DNA from: Bradyrhizobium nanningense
GTDB lineage: Bacteria; Pseudomonadota; Alphaproteobacteria; Rhizobiales; Xanthobacteraceae
Direction: 5' to 3'
Length of the DNA stretch: 64,000 nt
Assembly: GCF_004114535.1 (NCBI RefSeq)
Contig: NZ_LBJC01000033.1
Span: 248,001-312,000 of the forward strand
Under the pieces are notes generated by a model that saw only the letters and a list, made by a program, of their open reading frames with translations, did not search any database and was not told the origin of the DNA. A program made the position numbers and the translations under genes. Shown in pieces: positions 31,567 through 40,750 of the stretch; position 1 is the stretch's first letter, and each line of letters begins with the position of its first letter.

Positions 31567-34500
31567 TTATTCGCCGCCGCCGAAGCGGCGGGACCACCAG
31601 CCGGCGCGGCGCGGGGCGGCGGGCGTTTCGGTTGCCGCTTGGGGCGCGGGTTCAGGTGCCGGTGCGGGCGGGGCGACCGGCTCGGCCGCCTGCGTAACCG
31701 GCGTTGCCGGCTCGCTCGGGCTGCTTGACAGGAAGCTCACCTTCTCGCGCACCGTGGAGCGGCGGCGTGCGGCCTTGTCCTCGGTGGGCTCTTCCTCCGC
31801 GGCAACGGGTTCGGGCTGGGTAGGCACCTCGGTCTGCACCTCGGCGCGCGGCTCCGGCTGCGAGACTTGCGGCTCAGCGCCGTGCTCGGCCTGCGCAATC
31901 GGGGGCGCAGCCTCATTGCCGAAGCTGTCGAAATCGGCAACCGCGTCGGCAGCTTCCGATGGCTGATTGGTGCCGAGCTCGTCGCCGATCGAGCCGGCAA
32001 GACCTTCCTCGCCGCCACCGCGACGGCGGCGTCCGCCGCGGCGACCGCGCCGGCGCCGGCGCTCACCGCTGCCCTGCTGCTCGCCACGGACTGCTTGTTC
32101 CTCGCCTTCCTCGCCGTCCTGCTCGGACTCGGCATCGTCCTCACCTTCGCCGGCCGCTACGGCCGCCTCGGGAAGGGTGGGGGCGCTATCCTCGCGCAAC
32201 TCGCCCTCGCGCGGGCCACCGCGGCCGCGCCGACGGCGGCGGCGCTTGCGGCGCTGGCCGTCCTGATCGGGCGTGGCCTCGCCGGATGCCTGCTCCTCGG
32301 CGAGACCTTCGCTCTCTTCGGTCTCGACCTCGGATTCGGTCTCGATGTCGAAGCCGTCCTCATCGTCGTAGGCCTCTTCGGCCAGAGGCGGCGGGCTCGC
32401 AGCTGCCTGCGCCGCAAGCAGCGCCTTGGCGGCTTCCAGCGTATGCACCTGCTCACCGCGGTCGATCACGTAAGCCTGGGGGCCGCTGACAGATTGATCG
32501 GCAATGACCGACAGCGTGACCTTGAAGCCGTTCTCGAGATCGCGCAGATGGCCGCGCTTGTGGTTCAGCACATAGAGCGCGACGTCGGTGCGGGTGCGGA
32601 CCACCAGATTGTGGGTCGCGCCCTTCATCAGGATCTCTTCGAGGCCGCGCAGCAGTTGGAGCGCCACCGAGGACACCGAGCGGACATGGCCGGTGCCACC
32701 GCAATGCGGGCACGGATCGGTCGAGCTCTCGAGCACGCTGGCGCGGATGCGCTGGCGCGACATTTCGAGCAGGCCGAAATGCGAGATGCGTCCGACCTGG
32801 ATGCGCGCGCGATCCTGCCTGAGGCAGTCGGACAGCTTGCGCTCGACCGCACGGTTGTTGCGCTTCTCGTCCATGTCGATGAAGTCGATGACGATCAGGC
32901 CGGCGAGGTCGCGCAAGCGGAGCTGGCGGGCGACCTCTTCGGCCGCCTCCAGGTTGGTCTTGAGCGCGGTGTCCTCGATATGGTGCTCGCGCGTCGATCG
33001 TCCGGAATTGACGTCGATCGAGACCAGCGCCTCGGTCTGATTGATCACGATGTAGCCGCCGGAGCGCAGTTGCACGGTCGGCGAGAACATCGCGTCGAGC
33101 TGGCTCTCGACGCCCATGCGCGAGAACAACGGCTGACCGTCACGATATTGCTTCACCGCGCTGACATTGGCGGGCATCAGCATCTTCATGAAGTCGCGCG
33201 CTTCACGGTAGCCGGACTCGCCGGCGACCTGAATCTCGTCGATCTCCTTGTTGTAGAGGTCGCGCAGCGAGCGCTTGATCAGCGAGCCTTCCTCGTAGAC
33301 CAGGGTCGGGGCCTGCGACTTCAGCGTCAGGTCGCGCACCGTCTCCCACATCCGGATCAGATATTCGAAGTCGCGCTTGATCTCGGGCTTGGTCCGGGCG
33401 GCGCCGGCTGTGCGCAAGATGATGCCCATGCCCTCGGGCACGTCGAGATCCTGCACCACTTCCTTCAGGCGGGAACGATCCTGGGCGCTGGTGATCTTGC
33501 GGCTGATGCCGCCGCCGCGCGCGGTGTTCGGCATCAGCACGGCATAGCGGCCGGCGAGCGACAGATAGGTCGTCAGTGCGGCGCCCTTGTTGCCACGCTC
33601 TTCCTTGACGACCTGCACCAGCATCACCTGGCGGCGCTTGATGACTTCCTGGATCTTGTACTGGCGGCGCGGGCGGAAGGTGCGCTCCGGCACTTCCTCC
33701 AGCACGTCGTCGCCGCCGACGGATTCGACGACTTCCTCTTCGGCTTCCTCGCCGTCCTCGTCATCATCGTCTTCTTCACCGGCTTGGCCGGCATCGGCAT
33801 GCGGCGCTTCAATGCTTTCGCCGGCGGCGTAGACGGCATCGGCCGGCTCGGCGGCTGACGTCACGGCTTCGGCGAGAGCCTCGGCGTGCGCTTCGGAGGC
33901 GTCTGCTCCGACGGTTTCGGCCTCTTGCGGCTCGACAACGGGCTCGCTGGCCACGACGGGTTCTGCGCCAACCGCGGCGACGGGCGCGGGCGCCTCGTCG
34001 GCATGATCGTGGTCGTGATGATCGTGTTCGTCGTCATGACCATGGTCATCATGATCGTGATGGTGATCATCGTCATGGGCGTGATGATGGTCGTCGTGCC
34101 CGTGGTCGTCGTGATCGTGCTCGTGGTGATCGTGCTCGCCGTGCTGCTCCGCCTCGGTGTGCAGATGCTCGCCTTCGAGCGGCGCGCCTTCGGTGTACTC
34201 CGGCAGGGGCGCGCCCTCGACCGGCTGGGCGGTGGGATCGGCACCGGCGTCGAGACCCTCGACGATGTCGCTGCGCACGCGCTCGCCATGACCACGGCGG
34301 CGGGCGTTGCGGTGGCGCGAGCGGCGGCGGCCGTGCGAGCGGTTCTCGCTCTCTTCCTCGGCTTCGCGATGAGCCTGTTCCTCGGCCTCGATCAGCGCCT
34401 GCCGGTCGGCGACCGGGATCTGGTAATAGTCGGGGTGGATTTCGCTGAAGGCGAGGAAGCCGTGGCGGTTGCCGCCATATTCGACGAAGGCGGCCTGGAG

Positions 34501-34659
34501 CGAGGGTTCGACCCTTGTGACCTTGGCGAGGTAGATATTCCCGCGCAGTTGCTTGCGTTGCGCGGTCTCAAAATCAAACTCTTCGACGCGATTGCCGCGG
34601 ACCACGACGACCCGGGTCTCTTCCGGGTGGGTGGCATCGATCAACATCTTGTTGGGCAT
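31567..34659 (-). CDS. rne: Ribonuclease E
   Basis: A 1030-residue endoribonuclease, core of the RNA degradosome. The catalytic half starts MPNKMLIDATHPEETRVVVV; the S1 domain (YLAKVTRVEPSLQAAFVEYG) is split by a long acidic insertion (about residues 95-330) before RRQYKIQEVIKRRQVMLVQV resumes. The RNase H-like, 5'-sensor and DNase I-like regions follow, with catalytic aspartates in SIDVNSGRST and VIDFIDMDEKRN, and the zinc-link CPHCGGTGH near 650. The C-terminal third is disordered: arginine-rich patches (RRKRRRRRRGRGG; RRRRRGRRGGRRRRG) likely bind RNA, alternating with acidic and proline-rich stretches, and the last residues are GWWSRRFGGGE. The insertion includes a His/Asp-rich tract at about 168-216, which is unusual. 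Confidence 0.96.
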   Translation of the reverse strand: MPNKMLIDATHPEETRVVVVRGNRVEEFDFETAQRKQLRGNIYLAKVTRVEPSLQAAFVEYGGNRHGFLAFSEIHPDYYQIPVADRQALIEAEEQAHREAEEESENRSHGRRRSRHRNARRRGHGERVRSDIVEGLDAGADPTAQPVEGAPLPEYTEGAPLEGEHLHTEAEQHGEHDHHEHDHDDHGHDDHHHAHDDDHHHDHDDHGHDDEHDHHDHDHADEAPAPVAAVGAEPVVASEPVVEPQEAETVGADASEAHAEALAEAVTSAAEPADAVYAAGESIEAPHADAGQAGEEDDDDEDGEEAEEEVVESVGGDDVLEEVPERTFRPRRQYKIQEVIKRRQVMLVQVVKEERGNKGAALTTYLSLAGRYAVLMPNTARGGGISRKITSAQDRSRLKEVVQDLDVPEGMGIILRTAGAARTKPEIKRDFEYLIRMWETVRDLTLKSQAPTLVYEEGSLIKRSLRDLYNKEIDEIQVAGESGYREARDFMKMLMPANVSAVKQYRDGQPLFSRMGVESQLDAMFSPTVQLRSGGYIVINQTEALVSIDVNSGRSTREHHIEDTALKTNLEAAEEVARQLRLRDLAGLIVIDFIDMDEKRNNRAVERKLSDCLRQDRARIQVGRISHFGLLEMSRQRIRASVLESSTDPCPHCGGTGHVRSVSSVALQLLRGLEEILMKGATHNLVVRTRTDVALYVLNHKRGHLRDLENGFKVTLSVIADQSVSGPQAYVIDRGEQVHTLEAAKALLAAQAAASPPPLAEEAYDDEDGFDIETESEVETEESEGLAEEQASGEATPDQDGQRRKRRRRRRGRGGPREGELREDSAPTLPEAAVAAGEGEDDAESEQDGEEGEEQAVRGEQQGSGERRRRRGRRGGRRRRGGGEEGLAGSIGDELGTNQPSEAADAVADFDSFGNEAAPPIAQAEHGAEPQVSQPEPRAEVQTEVPTQPEPVAAEEEPTEDKAARRRSTVREKVSFLSSSPSEPATPVTQAAEPVAPPAPAPEPAPQAATETPAAPRRAGWWSRRFGGGE

Positions 34660-35224
34660 GTCTTAACTCTTGGCGGCGGCGGGCGCGATTCACCGTGGGC
34701 GCGTATCGCGCCGCCGGGTGACGCGACGGTCCACCTGATTCGGGGGTGAGGGGAAGGCCGAAACGCCGTCTCTCGCGCCTTGCCGGACCGGAAGCTTCAG
34801 GACCATTGCGGCGCGCGGGATTTTCACTCCGCAGCGTCGCGAATGATCCTTCAGAATTCGTCGGCACAGTCTGGCGCATCAAGCGTCGGCCCGTATGAAG
34901 CATTGGGCGGCGAGGCCGCCCTTCAATCAGTTGCTGCTGGCCAGGCATGGCGCGAGCGCGCTCGCCTTGGGGGTCACGAACCGCTCCCTTGGGATCAAGG
35001 AACCGGGTAATGAGTTACGTCGCTGTCAGAACCGTCCCGGCAACGTGAGTGGTAACCCGGGACCGTTCCGCCGCCGACGCTTGACCCGTTCCACTCGCTG
35101 CCGCGCACCGCGCTGGTCTTAGAGGGAAACGGAAAACGCTGGAATTCCCAAACCTTGAGAGTTCCGGCGCTGCACCGGGAGGCTGAATGCGACACAACCT
35201 GAAATATCGGCCGTCAGCATTCCG
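34660..35224 (-). other. Long 5' leader of rne and rne/amidase intergenic region
   Basis: The 706 bp between divergent rne and the cell-wall amidase gene hold no credible gene. If the promoter at 35225-35253 is right, rne has a leader of about 560 nt. The E. coli rne leader (about 360 nt) mediates autoregulation by RNase E, so a similar role is plausible. I did not identify a conserved hairpin. Confidence 0.4.
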
Positions 35225-35253
35225 TACATACGAGGAATGAGCCATCCGTGCAA
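35225..35253 (-). promoter_or_regulatory. Predicted rne promoter
   Basis: On the minus strand TTGCAC (35253-35248) and TATGTA (35230-35225), separated by 17 nt. Confidence 0.4.
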
Positions 35254-35365
35254 GGGAGCGTCGCACGGCGGTCACAGTCGGCGAGTTTCGCGCTTCTGTC
35301 ATTAAGGATGGATTAACCCTGTGGTTCTATTGCGTTAAAAGGGGCCGCTCGGAGGCACGGAATCG

Positions 35366-36661
35366 GTGGCGAGCCGCACAAATCAATGGGTTTTGCTGGG
35401 ATGCGCGCTGCTGTGCGCCGCAGCGTTGCCATGTGCCGATTCCTCGCGCCTGAGGGCAGCGGAAAGCCAGCAGCAACCCGCTGTTGCGGCGGCGAATTTT
35501 CCGATCGCCTCGGCTGCCCGGCTGGCCGGCGACGGCAAGCAGACGCGCTTCATTCTCGACATCGACCAGGCCATCACCTTCCGCGCCCTCACGCTGGCCG
35601 ACCCGTACCGGGTCGTCGTCGATGTGCCGCAGGTGAATTTTCAGCTGCCCGCAGGCACGGGGGCCGGGGGGCGCGGACTGGTCAAGGCGTTCCGCTACGG
35701 GCTCGTCATGCCCGGCGGCTCGCGAATCGTGTTCGACCTGACCGGACCGGCCAAGATCGCCAAGTCCTACGTGGTCGAGGCGGCCAACGGCCAGCCGGCC
35801 CGGCTCGTGCTGGAGCTGGAGGAGGTCGACCGTGCCGCCTTCGTGCAGGCGCTTGCGCCCGAAAACCGCCCCGAACTGCAGCCCACCATCGCCGAGGCGC
35901 CCCCTGTAACGGCTCCCGCGTCCACCGCCCCGGACACGGCGCAGCAGAAGGCCGATGGCCGACCGGTGGTCGTGATCGATCCCGGCCATGGCGGCATCGA
36001 CAATGGCACGCAGTCGAGCGGCGAAAGCGAGAAGAACCTGGTGCTGGCCTTTGGGTTGGCGCTCCGCGACAAGCTCGAGAAGGCTGGCAAGTACCGTGTG
36101 GTCATGACGCGGGACGACGACACCTTCATTCCGCTCAATGACCGGACCAAGATCGCCCGCAATCTCAAGGCGGCCTTGTTCGTCTCGATTCACGCCGATG
36201 CGCTGCCGCGTGCCGAGGGCGATGCGCAGGGCGCGACCATCTATACGCTGTCCGACAAGGCGTCCGACGCCGAGGCCCAGCGGCTGGCGGATGCGGAAAA
36301 CCGGGCAGATGCGATCGCCGGTTTCAACCTCGCGGAGGAGCCGACCGACGTCGCCGACATCCTGATCGACCTCACGCAGCGAGAAACCCGCACCTTTTCA
36401 AACCGTTTCGCCCACCTCTTGATGGGTGAAATGAAGTCGACGGTGCGGATGCACAAGCATCCGCTGAAGTCGGCCGGCTTCCGGGTCCTGAAGGCGCCCG
36501 ACGTGCCGTCGGTGCTGGTCGAGATCGGTTACGTCTCCAACAAGGGCGACCTTGAGCATCTGGTCTCCGAGGGCTGGCGGTCCAAGGCCGTAGGCTCGAT
36601 GGCGCAGGCGATCGACGGGTTTTTGACCAAACGGATGGCCACAGCGGGATCGTCAAATTGA
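35366..36661 (+). CDS. N-acetylmuramoyl-L-alanine amidase with AMIN domain (AmiC-type)
   Basis: A 431-residue periplasmic peptidoglycan hydrolase that cleaves between MurNAc and the stem peptide during cell separation. It starts at a GTG (35366) with GGAGG ten nt upstream and has a signal sequence (VLLGCALLCAAALPCAD). An AMIN domain (about 50-155: RFILDIDQAITFRALTLADP) targets the septum or wall. The Amidase_3 domain (about 200-420) has zinc ligands in VVIDPGHGGIDNG, glutamate in SGESEKNLVL, histidine in FVSIHADALPRAEG, and the catalytic region VPSVLVEIGYVSNKGD. The stop codon lies inside the first unit of a 24-bp palindromic repeat array. PBP1A follows on the same strand. Confidence 0.95.
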   Translation: MASRTNQWVLLGCALLCAAALPCADSSRLRAAESQQQPAVAAANFPIASAARLAGDGKQTRFILDIDQAITFRALTLADPYRVVVDVPQVNFQLPAGTGAGGRGLVKAFRYGLVMPGGSRIVFDLTGPAKIAKSYVVEAANGQPARLVLELEEVDRAAFVQALAPENRPELQPTIAEAPPVTAPASTAPDTAQQKADGRPVVVIDPGHGGIDNGTQSSGESEKNLVLAFGLALRDKLEKAGKYRVVMTRDDDTFIPLNDRTKIARNLKAALFVSIHADALPRAEGDAQGATIYTLSDKASDAEAQRLADAENRADAIAGFNLAEEPTDVADILIDLTQRETRTFSNRFAHLLMGEMKSTVRMHKHPLKSAGFRVLKAPDVPSVLVEIGYVSNKGDLEHLVSEGWRSKAVGSMAQAIDGFLTKRMATAGSSN

Positions 36662-36757
36662 CGACCCGGGGATCGTCAAATTGACGACCCCGGGGATCGT
36701 CGAATTGACGACCCGGGGGATCGTCAAGTGACGACGCCGGGGATCTTCGAACTGAAA
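36646..36757. repeat. Tandem array of about 24-bp palindromic units
   Basis: Units of the form GGGGATCGTC-AAATT-GACGACCCC recur at 36646-36667, 36668-36691, 36692-36714, 36715-36738 and a degenerate copy at 36739-36757. Each unit is nearly self-complementary around GTCAAATTGAC. The first unit supplies the last codons and TGA stop of the amidase gene. Confidence 0.9.
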
Positions 36758-37002
36758 GGGTTTTCCGTCCCGTCGCAAAGGCCCTAGTTTGGCCACAGCG
36801 GGCGCTTTATAAAAATGCCGCAGGGGGTTCCGGAATCGGCGAGAATCCTGTTCGGCAAGCGTCTTAAGTCCGGCACTGACGGTATTGCGTAGGCCGGCGG
36901 AATTCGCGACGTGAGGTTGGCGCCAGTTTGGGGTGCCAAGGGACCGATACTGGGCTGATACTGGTACTGGGCTGATCCAGACTTTGAACGGATAAACAGA
37001 TA
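36758..37002 (+). other. PBP1A upstream region with 12-bp direct repeat
   Basis: No gene is seen. TACTGGGCTGAT occurs at 36948-36959 and again at 36965-36976, 17 bp apart, 27 bp before the PBP1A start; an additional ACTGG lies between them. A TTTATAAAA tract at about 36807 could be part of a promoter, without a convincing -35. Confidence 0.4.
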
Positions 37003-39507
37003 ATGCGCTTGCTGGTGCGGTTCATGGGCTTCCTGTTCGCCGCGGGAACGGTGGTGTTCCTTGTCGGTGTCGGGGCCGTAGCAGGCTTGATCTGGCATTT
37101 CTCCAAGGACTTGCCGGACTACTCTCAGCTTCAGGATTACGAGCCGCCGGTGATGACCCGGGTGCACGCGGTCGATGGCTCGCTGCTCGGCGAATACGCC
37201 AAGGAGCGGCGGCTCTATCTGCCGATCCAGGCGGTCCCCAAGCTCGTGATCAATGCGTTCCTGGCGGCCGAAGACAAGAACTTCTACGAGCATGGCGGCA
37301 TCGACTACACCGGCATGGCGCGCGCGGGTCTCGTCTACATCCAGAACTACGGCTCGAACCGGCGTCCGCAGGGCGCCTCCACCATCACCCAGCAGGTCGC
37401 CAAGAACTTCCTGTTGACCAACGAGGTCTCGTTCGCGCGCAAGATCAAGGAAGCCTTGCTGGCGATGCGGATCGAGAAGACCTATTCGAAGGACAAGATC
37501 CTCGAGCTGTATCTGAACGAAATCTATCTCGGTCTGGGCGCCTACGGCATCGCAGCCGCTTCGCTGGTCTATTTCGACAAGTCGGTGAACGAGTTGACCG
37601 TCGCAGAAGCGTCCTATCTGGCTGCGCTGCCGAAGATGCCGGCGACACTGCATCCCGTCCGTAACCGCGACCGCGCTGTCGAACGCCGCAACTACGTGAT
37701 CGACCGCCTCCAGGAGAACGGCTGGATCAAGCAGGCCGACGCCGAGAAGGCGCGCAAGGAGCCGCTGGCCGTCACCAGCCGGTCCAACGGCGCTCACACC
37801 TTCGCCGGCGAATATTTTGCCGAGGAAGTCCGTCGCGACATCTTCGAGCGCTATGGCGAGAAGAAGCTGTACGAGGGCGGTCTCTCGGTCCGCACCACGC
37901 TTGATCCGAAGATTCAGGTCATGGCGCGGAAAACCATGGTCGCCGGCCTCGTGAACTATGACGAGCAGCAGGGCTATCGCGGCGCCATGAGCAAGCTCGA
38001 TACGTCGGGCGACTGGGGCGTGAAGCTCGCCGAGATCAAATCGCTGTCCGACATCTCGCCGTGGCGCATGGCGGTGGTGCTGGAGACCAGCGACCAGTCG
38101 GCGCGCATCGGCTTCCAGCCGAGCCGCGAGCTTGGCGGCGCCGTCAGCAAGCAGCGCGAGACCGGCCTCGTCACACTCGATGGCGTGCGCTGGGCACGAG
38201 CGGCTCAGGGCAATACCAAGGGCAAGACGCCGACCTCCGTGGCGCAGGTGCTGCAGCCAGGCGACGTGATCTATGCCGATCCGCTTTACAGCAAGGAGGG
38301 ACAACCGGTCGAAGGCCAGTACCGGCTGCGCCAGATCCCCGAAGTGTCCGGCGCAATGGTGGTGATGGATCCCTGGACCGGCCGCGTGCTCGCAATGGTC
38401 GGCGGCTTCTCGTTCGACCAGAGCCAGTTCAACCGCGCCACGCAGGCCTATCGGCAGCCGGGATCGTCGTTCAAGCCGATCGTGTATTCGGCTGCGCTCG
38501 ACAACGGCTATACGCCCTCGACCGTCGTGCTCGACGCGCCCATCGAAATCGATCAGGGGCAGGGCGCCGGCGTGTGGCGGCCGGAAAACTTCTCCTCGGG
38601 CAAATTCCAGGGACCGGTGACGCTGCGCAACGCGCTGCGGCAATCGCTCAACACGGTCACGGTGCGGCTTGCGCAGGACATCGGCATGCCGCTGATCGGC
38701 GAATATGCCCGCCGCTTCGGTGTCTATGACGAGCTGCCGAATTACCTGTCCTACGCGCTCGGCGCCGGCGAAACGACGGCGATGCGCATGGTCACGGCGT
38801 ACTCGATGCTCGCCAATGGCGGCCGCCGGGTGAAGCCGACGCTCATCGACCGTATCCAGGACCGTTACGGCCGCACCATCTTCAAGCACGACCAGCGCGA
38901 ATGCCGCGGCTGCGACGCGCCGGGCGGCTGGAAGAACCAGGCCGAACCGCAGCTGATCGACCGCCGCGAGCAGGTGCTGGACTCCATGACCGCCTACCAG
39001 ATCACCGAGCTGATGGAGGGCGTGGTCCAGGCTGGTACCGCGACCGTGGTCAAGGAGGTCGGCAAGCCGGTCGCCGGCAAGACCGGTACCACCAACGAGG
39101 CCAAGGATGCATGGTTTGTCGGCTTCTCGCCCGACGTCGCCGTCGCCATCTATATGGGCTATGACAAGCCGCGTCCGCTCGGTAAAGGCAATGCCGCAAC
39201 CGGCGGCCATCTGGCGGCTCCGATCGCGCGCGATTTCCTCAAGCTCGCGCTCGCCGACAAGCCCGCGGTTCCGTTCAAGGTGCCTGCCGGCATCAAGCTT
39301 GTGCGCGTCGTCTCCAAGACGGGCATGCGCGCAGGTCCCGGCGAGACCGGCGGCACCATCCTCGAAGCCTTCAAGCCGGGTACGGCGCCGCCGGACAATT
39401 ATTCGGTCATCGGCGTGGCCGACGCCGACGGTCGCATGCCGGCCTCGCAGCAACAGCAGCCGGATTCCGGCTTCTTCATGCGGCCCGGCACCGGCGGGCT
39501 CTACTAA
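37003..39507 (+). CDS. mrcA: Penicillin-binding protein 1A, bifunctional transglycosylase/transpeptidase
   Basis: An 834-residue class A PBP that polymerises and crosslinks peptidoglycan. One membrane anchor (about 6-30) precedes the GT51 transglycosylase domain (about 60-235) with catalytic Glu in FLAAEDKNFYEHGG and the motifs RRPQGASTITQQVAKN and RKIKEALLA. After an OB-like insert (about 330-420), the transpeptidase domain carries S-x-x-K in PGSSFKPIVY, S-x-N in RQSLNTVT, and K-T-G in AGKTGTTNEAKD. The C-terminal tail is Gln/Pro-rich. Length fits alphaproteobacterial PBP1A. It lies between the cell-wall amidase and prfB, on the same strand as both. Confidence 0.97.
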   Translation: MRLLVRFMGFLFAAGTVVFLVGVGAVAGLIWHFSKDLPDYSQLQDYEPPVMTRVHAVDGSLLGEYAKERRLYLPIQAVPKLVINAFLAAEDKNFYEHGGIDYTGMARAGLVYIQNYGSNRRPQGASTITQQVAKNFLLTNEVSFARKIKEALLAMRIEKTYSKDKILELYLNEIYLGLGAYGIAAASLVYFDKSVNELTVAEASYLAALPKMPATLHPVRNRDRAVERRNYVIDRLQENGWIKQADAEKARKEPLAVTSRSNGAHTFAGEYFAEEVRRDIFERYGEKKLYEGGLSVRTTLDPKIQVMARKTMVAGLVNYDEQQGYRGAMSKLDTSGDWGVKLAEIKSLSDISPWRMAVVLETSDQSARIGFQPSRELGGAVSKQRETGLVTLDGVRWARAAQGNTKGKTPTSVAQVLQPGDVIYADPLYSKEGQPVEGQYRLRQIPEVSGAMVVMDPWTGRVLAMVGGFSFDQSQFNRATQAYRQPGSSFKPIVYSAALDNGYTPSTVVLDAPIEIDQGQGAGVWRPENFSSGKFQGPVTLRNALRQSLNTVTVRLAQDIGMPLIGEYARRFGVYDELPNYLSYALGAGETTAMRMVTAYSMLANGGRRVKPTLIDRIQDRYGRTIFKHDQRECRGCDAPGGWKNQAEPQLIDRREQVLDSMTAYQITELMEGVVQAGTATVVKEVGKPVAGKTGTTNEAKDAWFVGFSPDVAVAIYMGYDKPRPLGKGNAATGGHLAAPIARDFLKLALADKPAVPFKVPAGIKLVRVVSKTGMRAGPGETGGTILEAFKPGTAPPDNYSVIGVADADGRMPASQQQQPDSGFFMRPGTGGLY

Positions 39508-39616
39508 GGCCGGATAACACAGACGATCGCGGTTCCGGCGGTTGCGCTTTGCAGCCGCCGCCGTTACATCCCGTTGCAATCGAACGCGGACCCATTCCGC
39601 GACATCAGAGAACGAC

Positions 39617-40748
39617 ATGCGCGCCGAAATCGAACGGTTGGTAGAAGAGATCAAGCAGTCGGTCGGGCTGCTGAGGAGGCATCTTTGACGTCGAGAAATC
39701 GACGGCGCGCCTCGCTGAGCTGAACAAGCTCGCAGAAGATCCCAATCTCTGGAACGACCCCCAGAAGGCCCAGAAGCTGATGCAGGAGCGGACCTCGCTT
39801 GAGGATTCGCTCTCGGGCATCGGCAAGGTCGAGCAAGAGCTCGAAGACGATATCGGCATGATCGAGCTCGGCGAAGCCGAGGGCGATGACGGCGTCGTCG
39901 CCGAGGCCGAAGCTGCGCTGAAGAACCTCAAGAAGGAAGTGGCGCGGCGCGAGCTCGAAGCGCTGCTGTCGGGCGAGGCCGATCGCTTCGATTCCTATCT
40001 CGAAGTCCATGCCGGCGCCGGCGGCACCGAGAGCCAGGACTGGGCGCAGATGCTGCTGCGCATGTACACGCGCTGGGCCGAGACGCACGGCTTCAAGGTC
40101 GAGTATCTCGAGGAGTCCGAGGGCGAAGAGGCCGGCATCAAGTCGGCGACGATCCAGGTCTCCGGCCACAACGCCTATGGCTGGCTGAAGACCGAAGCCG
40201 GCGTGCATCGCCTCGTCCGCATCTCGCCGTTCGATTCCAACGCGCGGCGGCACACTTCGTTTTCGAGCGTGCAGGTTTTTCCGGTCATCGACGACAGCAT
40301 CAAGATCGACATCAAGGAATCCGACGTTCGCGTCGATACGATGCGGTCGGGTGGCGCCGGCGGCCAGCACGTCAACAAGACCGAATCCGCGGTGCGCCTC
40401 ACGCATATCCCGACCGGTGTCGCGGTGGTCTGCCAGGCCGGCCGTTCCCAGCACAAGAACCGGGCCCAGGCCTGGGACATGCTGCGTGCGCGGCTCTACG
40501 AGATCGAGCTGAAGAAGCGCGAGGAGAAGGCCGCCGCCGACCAGGCCGCCAAGACCGATATCGGCTGGGGCCACCAGATCCGCTCCTATGTGCTGCAGCC
40601 CTACCAGATGGTGAAGGATTTGCGCACGGGCGTGCAAACCTCCGACACGTCGGGCGTGCTCAACGGCGAGCTCGACGACTTCATGGCCGCGACTCTGGCG
40701 CAGCGCGCCTTCGGCACCACTGGTGCCGACATCGAGGACGTGGATTGA
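39617..40748 (+). CDS. prfB: Peptide chain release factor 2, programmed +1 frameshift
   Basis: RF2 recognises UGA and UAA and triggers peptide release. The zero frame runs from ATG 39617 for 23 codons to an in-frame TGA at 39686-39688; after a +1 shift at CTT-TGA-C the frame continues with DVEKSTARLAELNKLAED to the stop at 40748, giving 376 residues. Expected motifs are present: the anticodon-like tripeptide S-P-F at about 203-205 (RISPFDSN) and the peptidyl-transfer GGQ at about 248-250 (GAGGQHVNKTESAVR). All elements of the shift site match E. coli prfB, so this is regulated recoding and not a pseudogene. An HIBADH-family gene follows almost directly. Confidence 0.97.
39674..39689 (+). promoter_or_regulatory. 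prfB frameshift signal
   Basis: AGGAGG (39674-39679), three nt, then CTT TGA C (39683-39689): an internal Shine-Dalgarno at the canonical short distance from a slippery CUU followed by UGA-C, the weakest stop context. RF2 shortage favours the shift, which makes an autoregulatory loop. Confidence 0.95.
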
Positions 40749-40750
40749 TC

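Noticed and set aside
31867..33858. 663-codon open frame antisense to rne
   Set aside because: Complement of the RNase E coding sequence, no recognisable domain; rne is certain.
36646..36757. CRISPR array
   Set aside because: The units are contiguous without spacers and are themselves palindromic; no cas genes are nearby.
36784..39654. 956-codon open frame antisense to PBP1A
   Set aside because: It is the complement of a gene with all PBP motifs; long antisense frames are expected at this GC content, and its translation is a low-complexity Arg/His/Ala-rich sequence without domains.
39617..39690. prfB as a pseudogene because of the early TGA
   Set aside because: The TGA lies in a complete programmed frameshift site and the downstream frame encodes an intact RF2.
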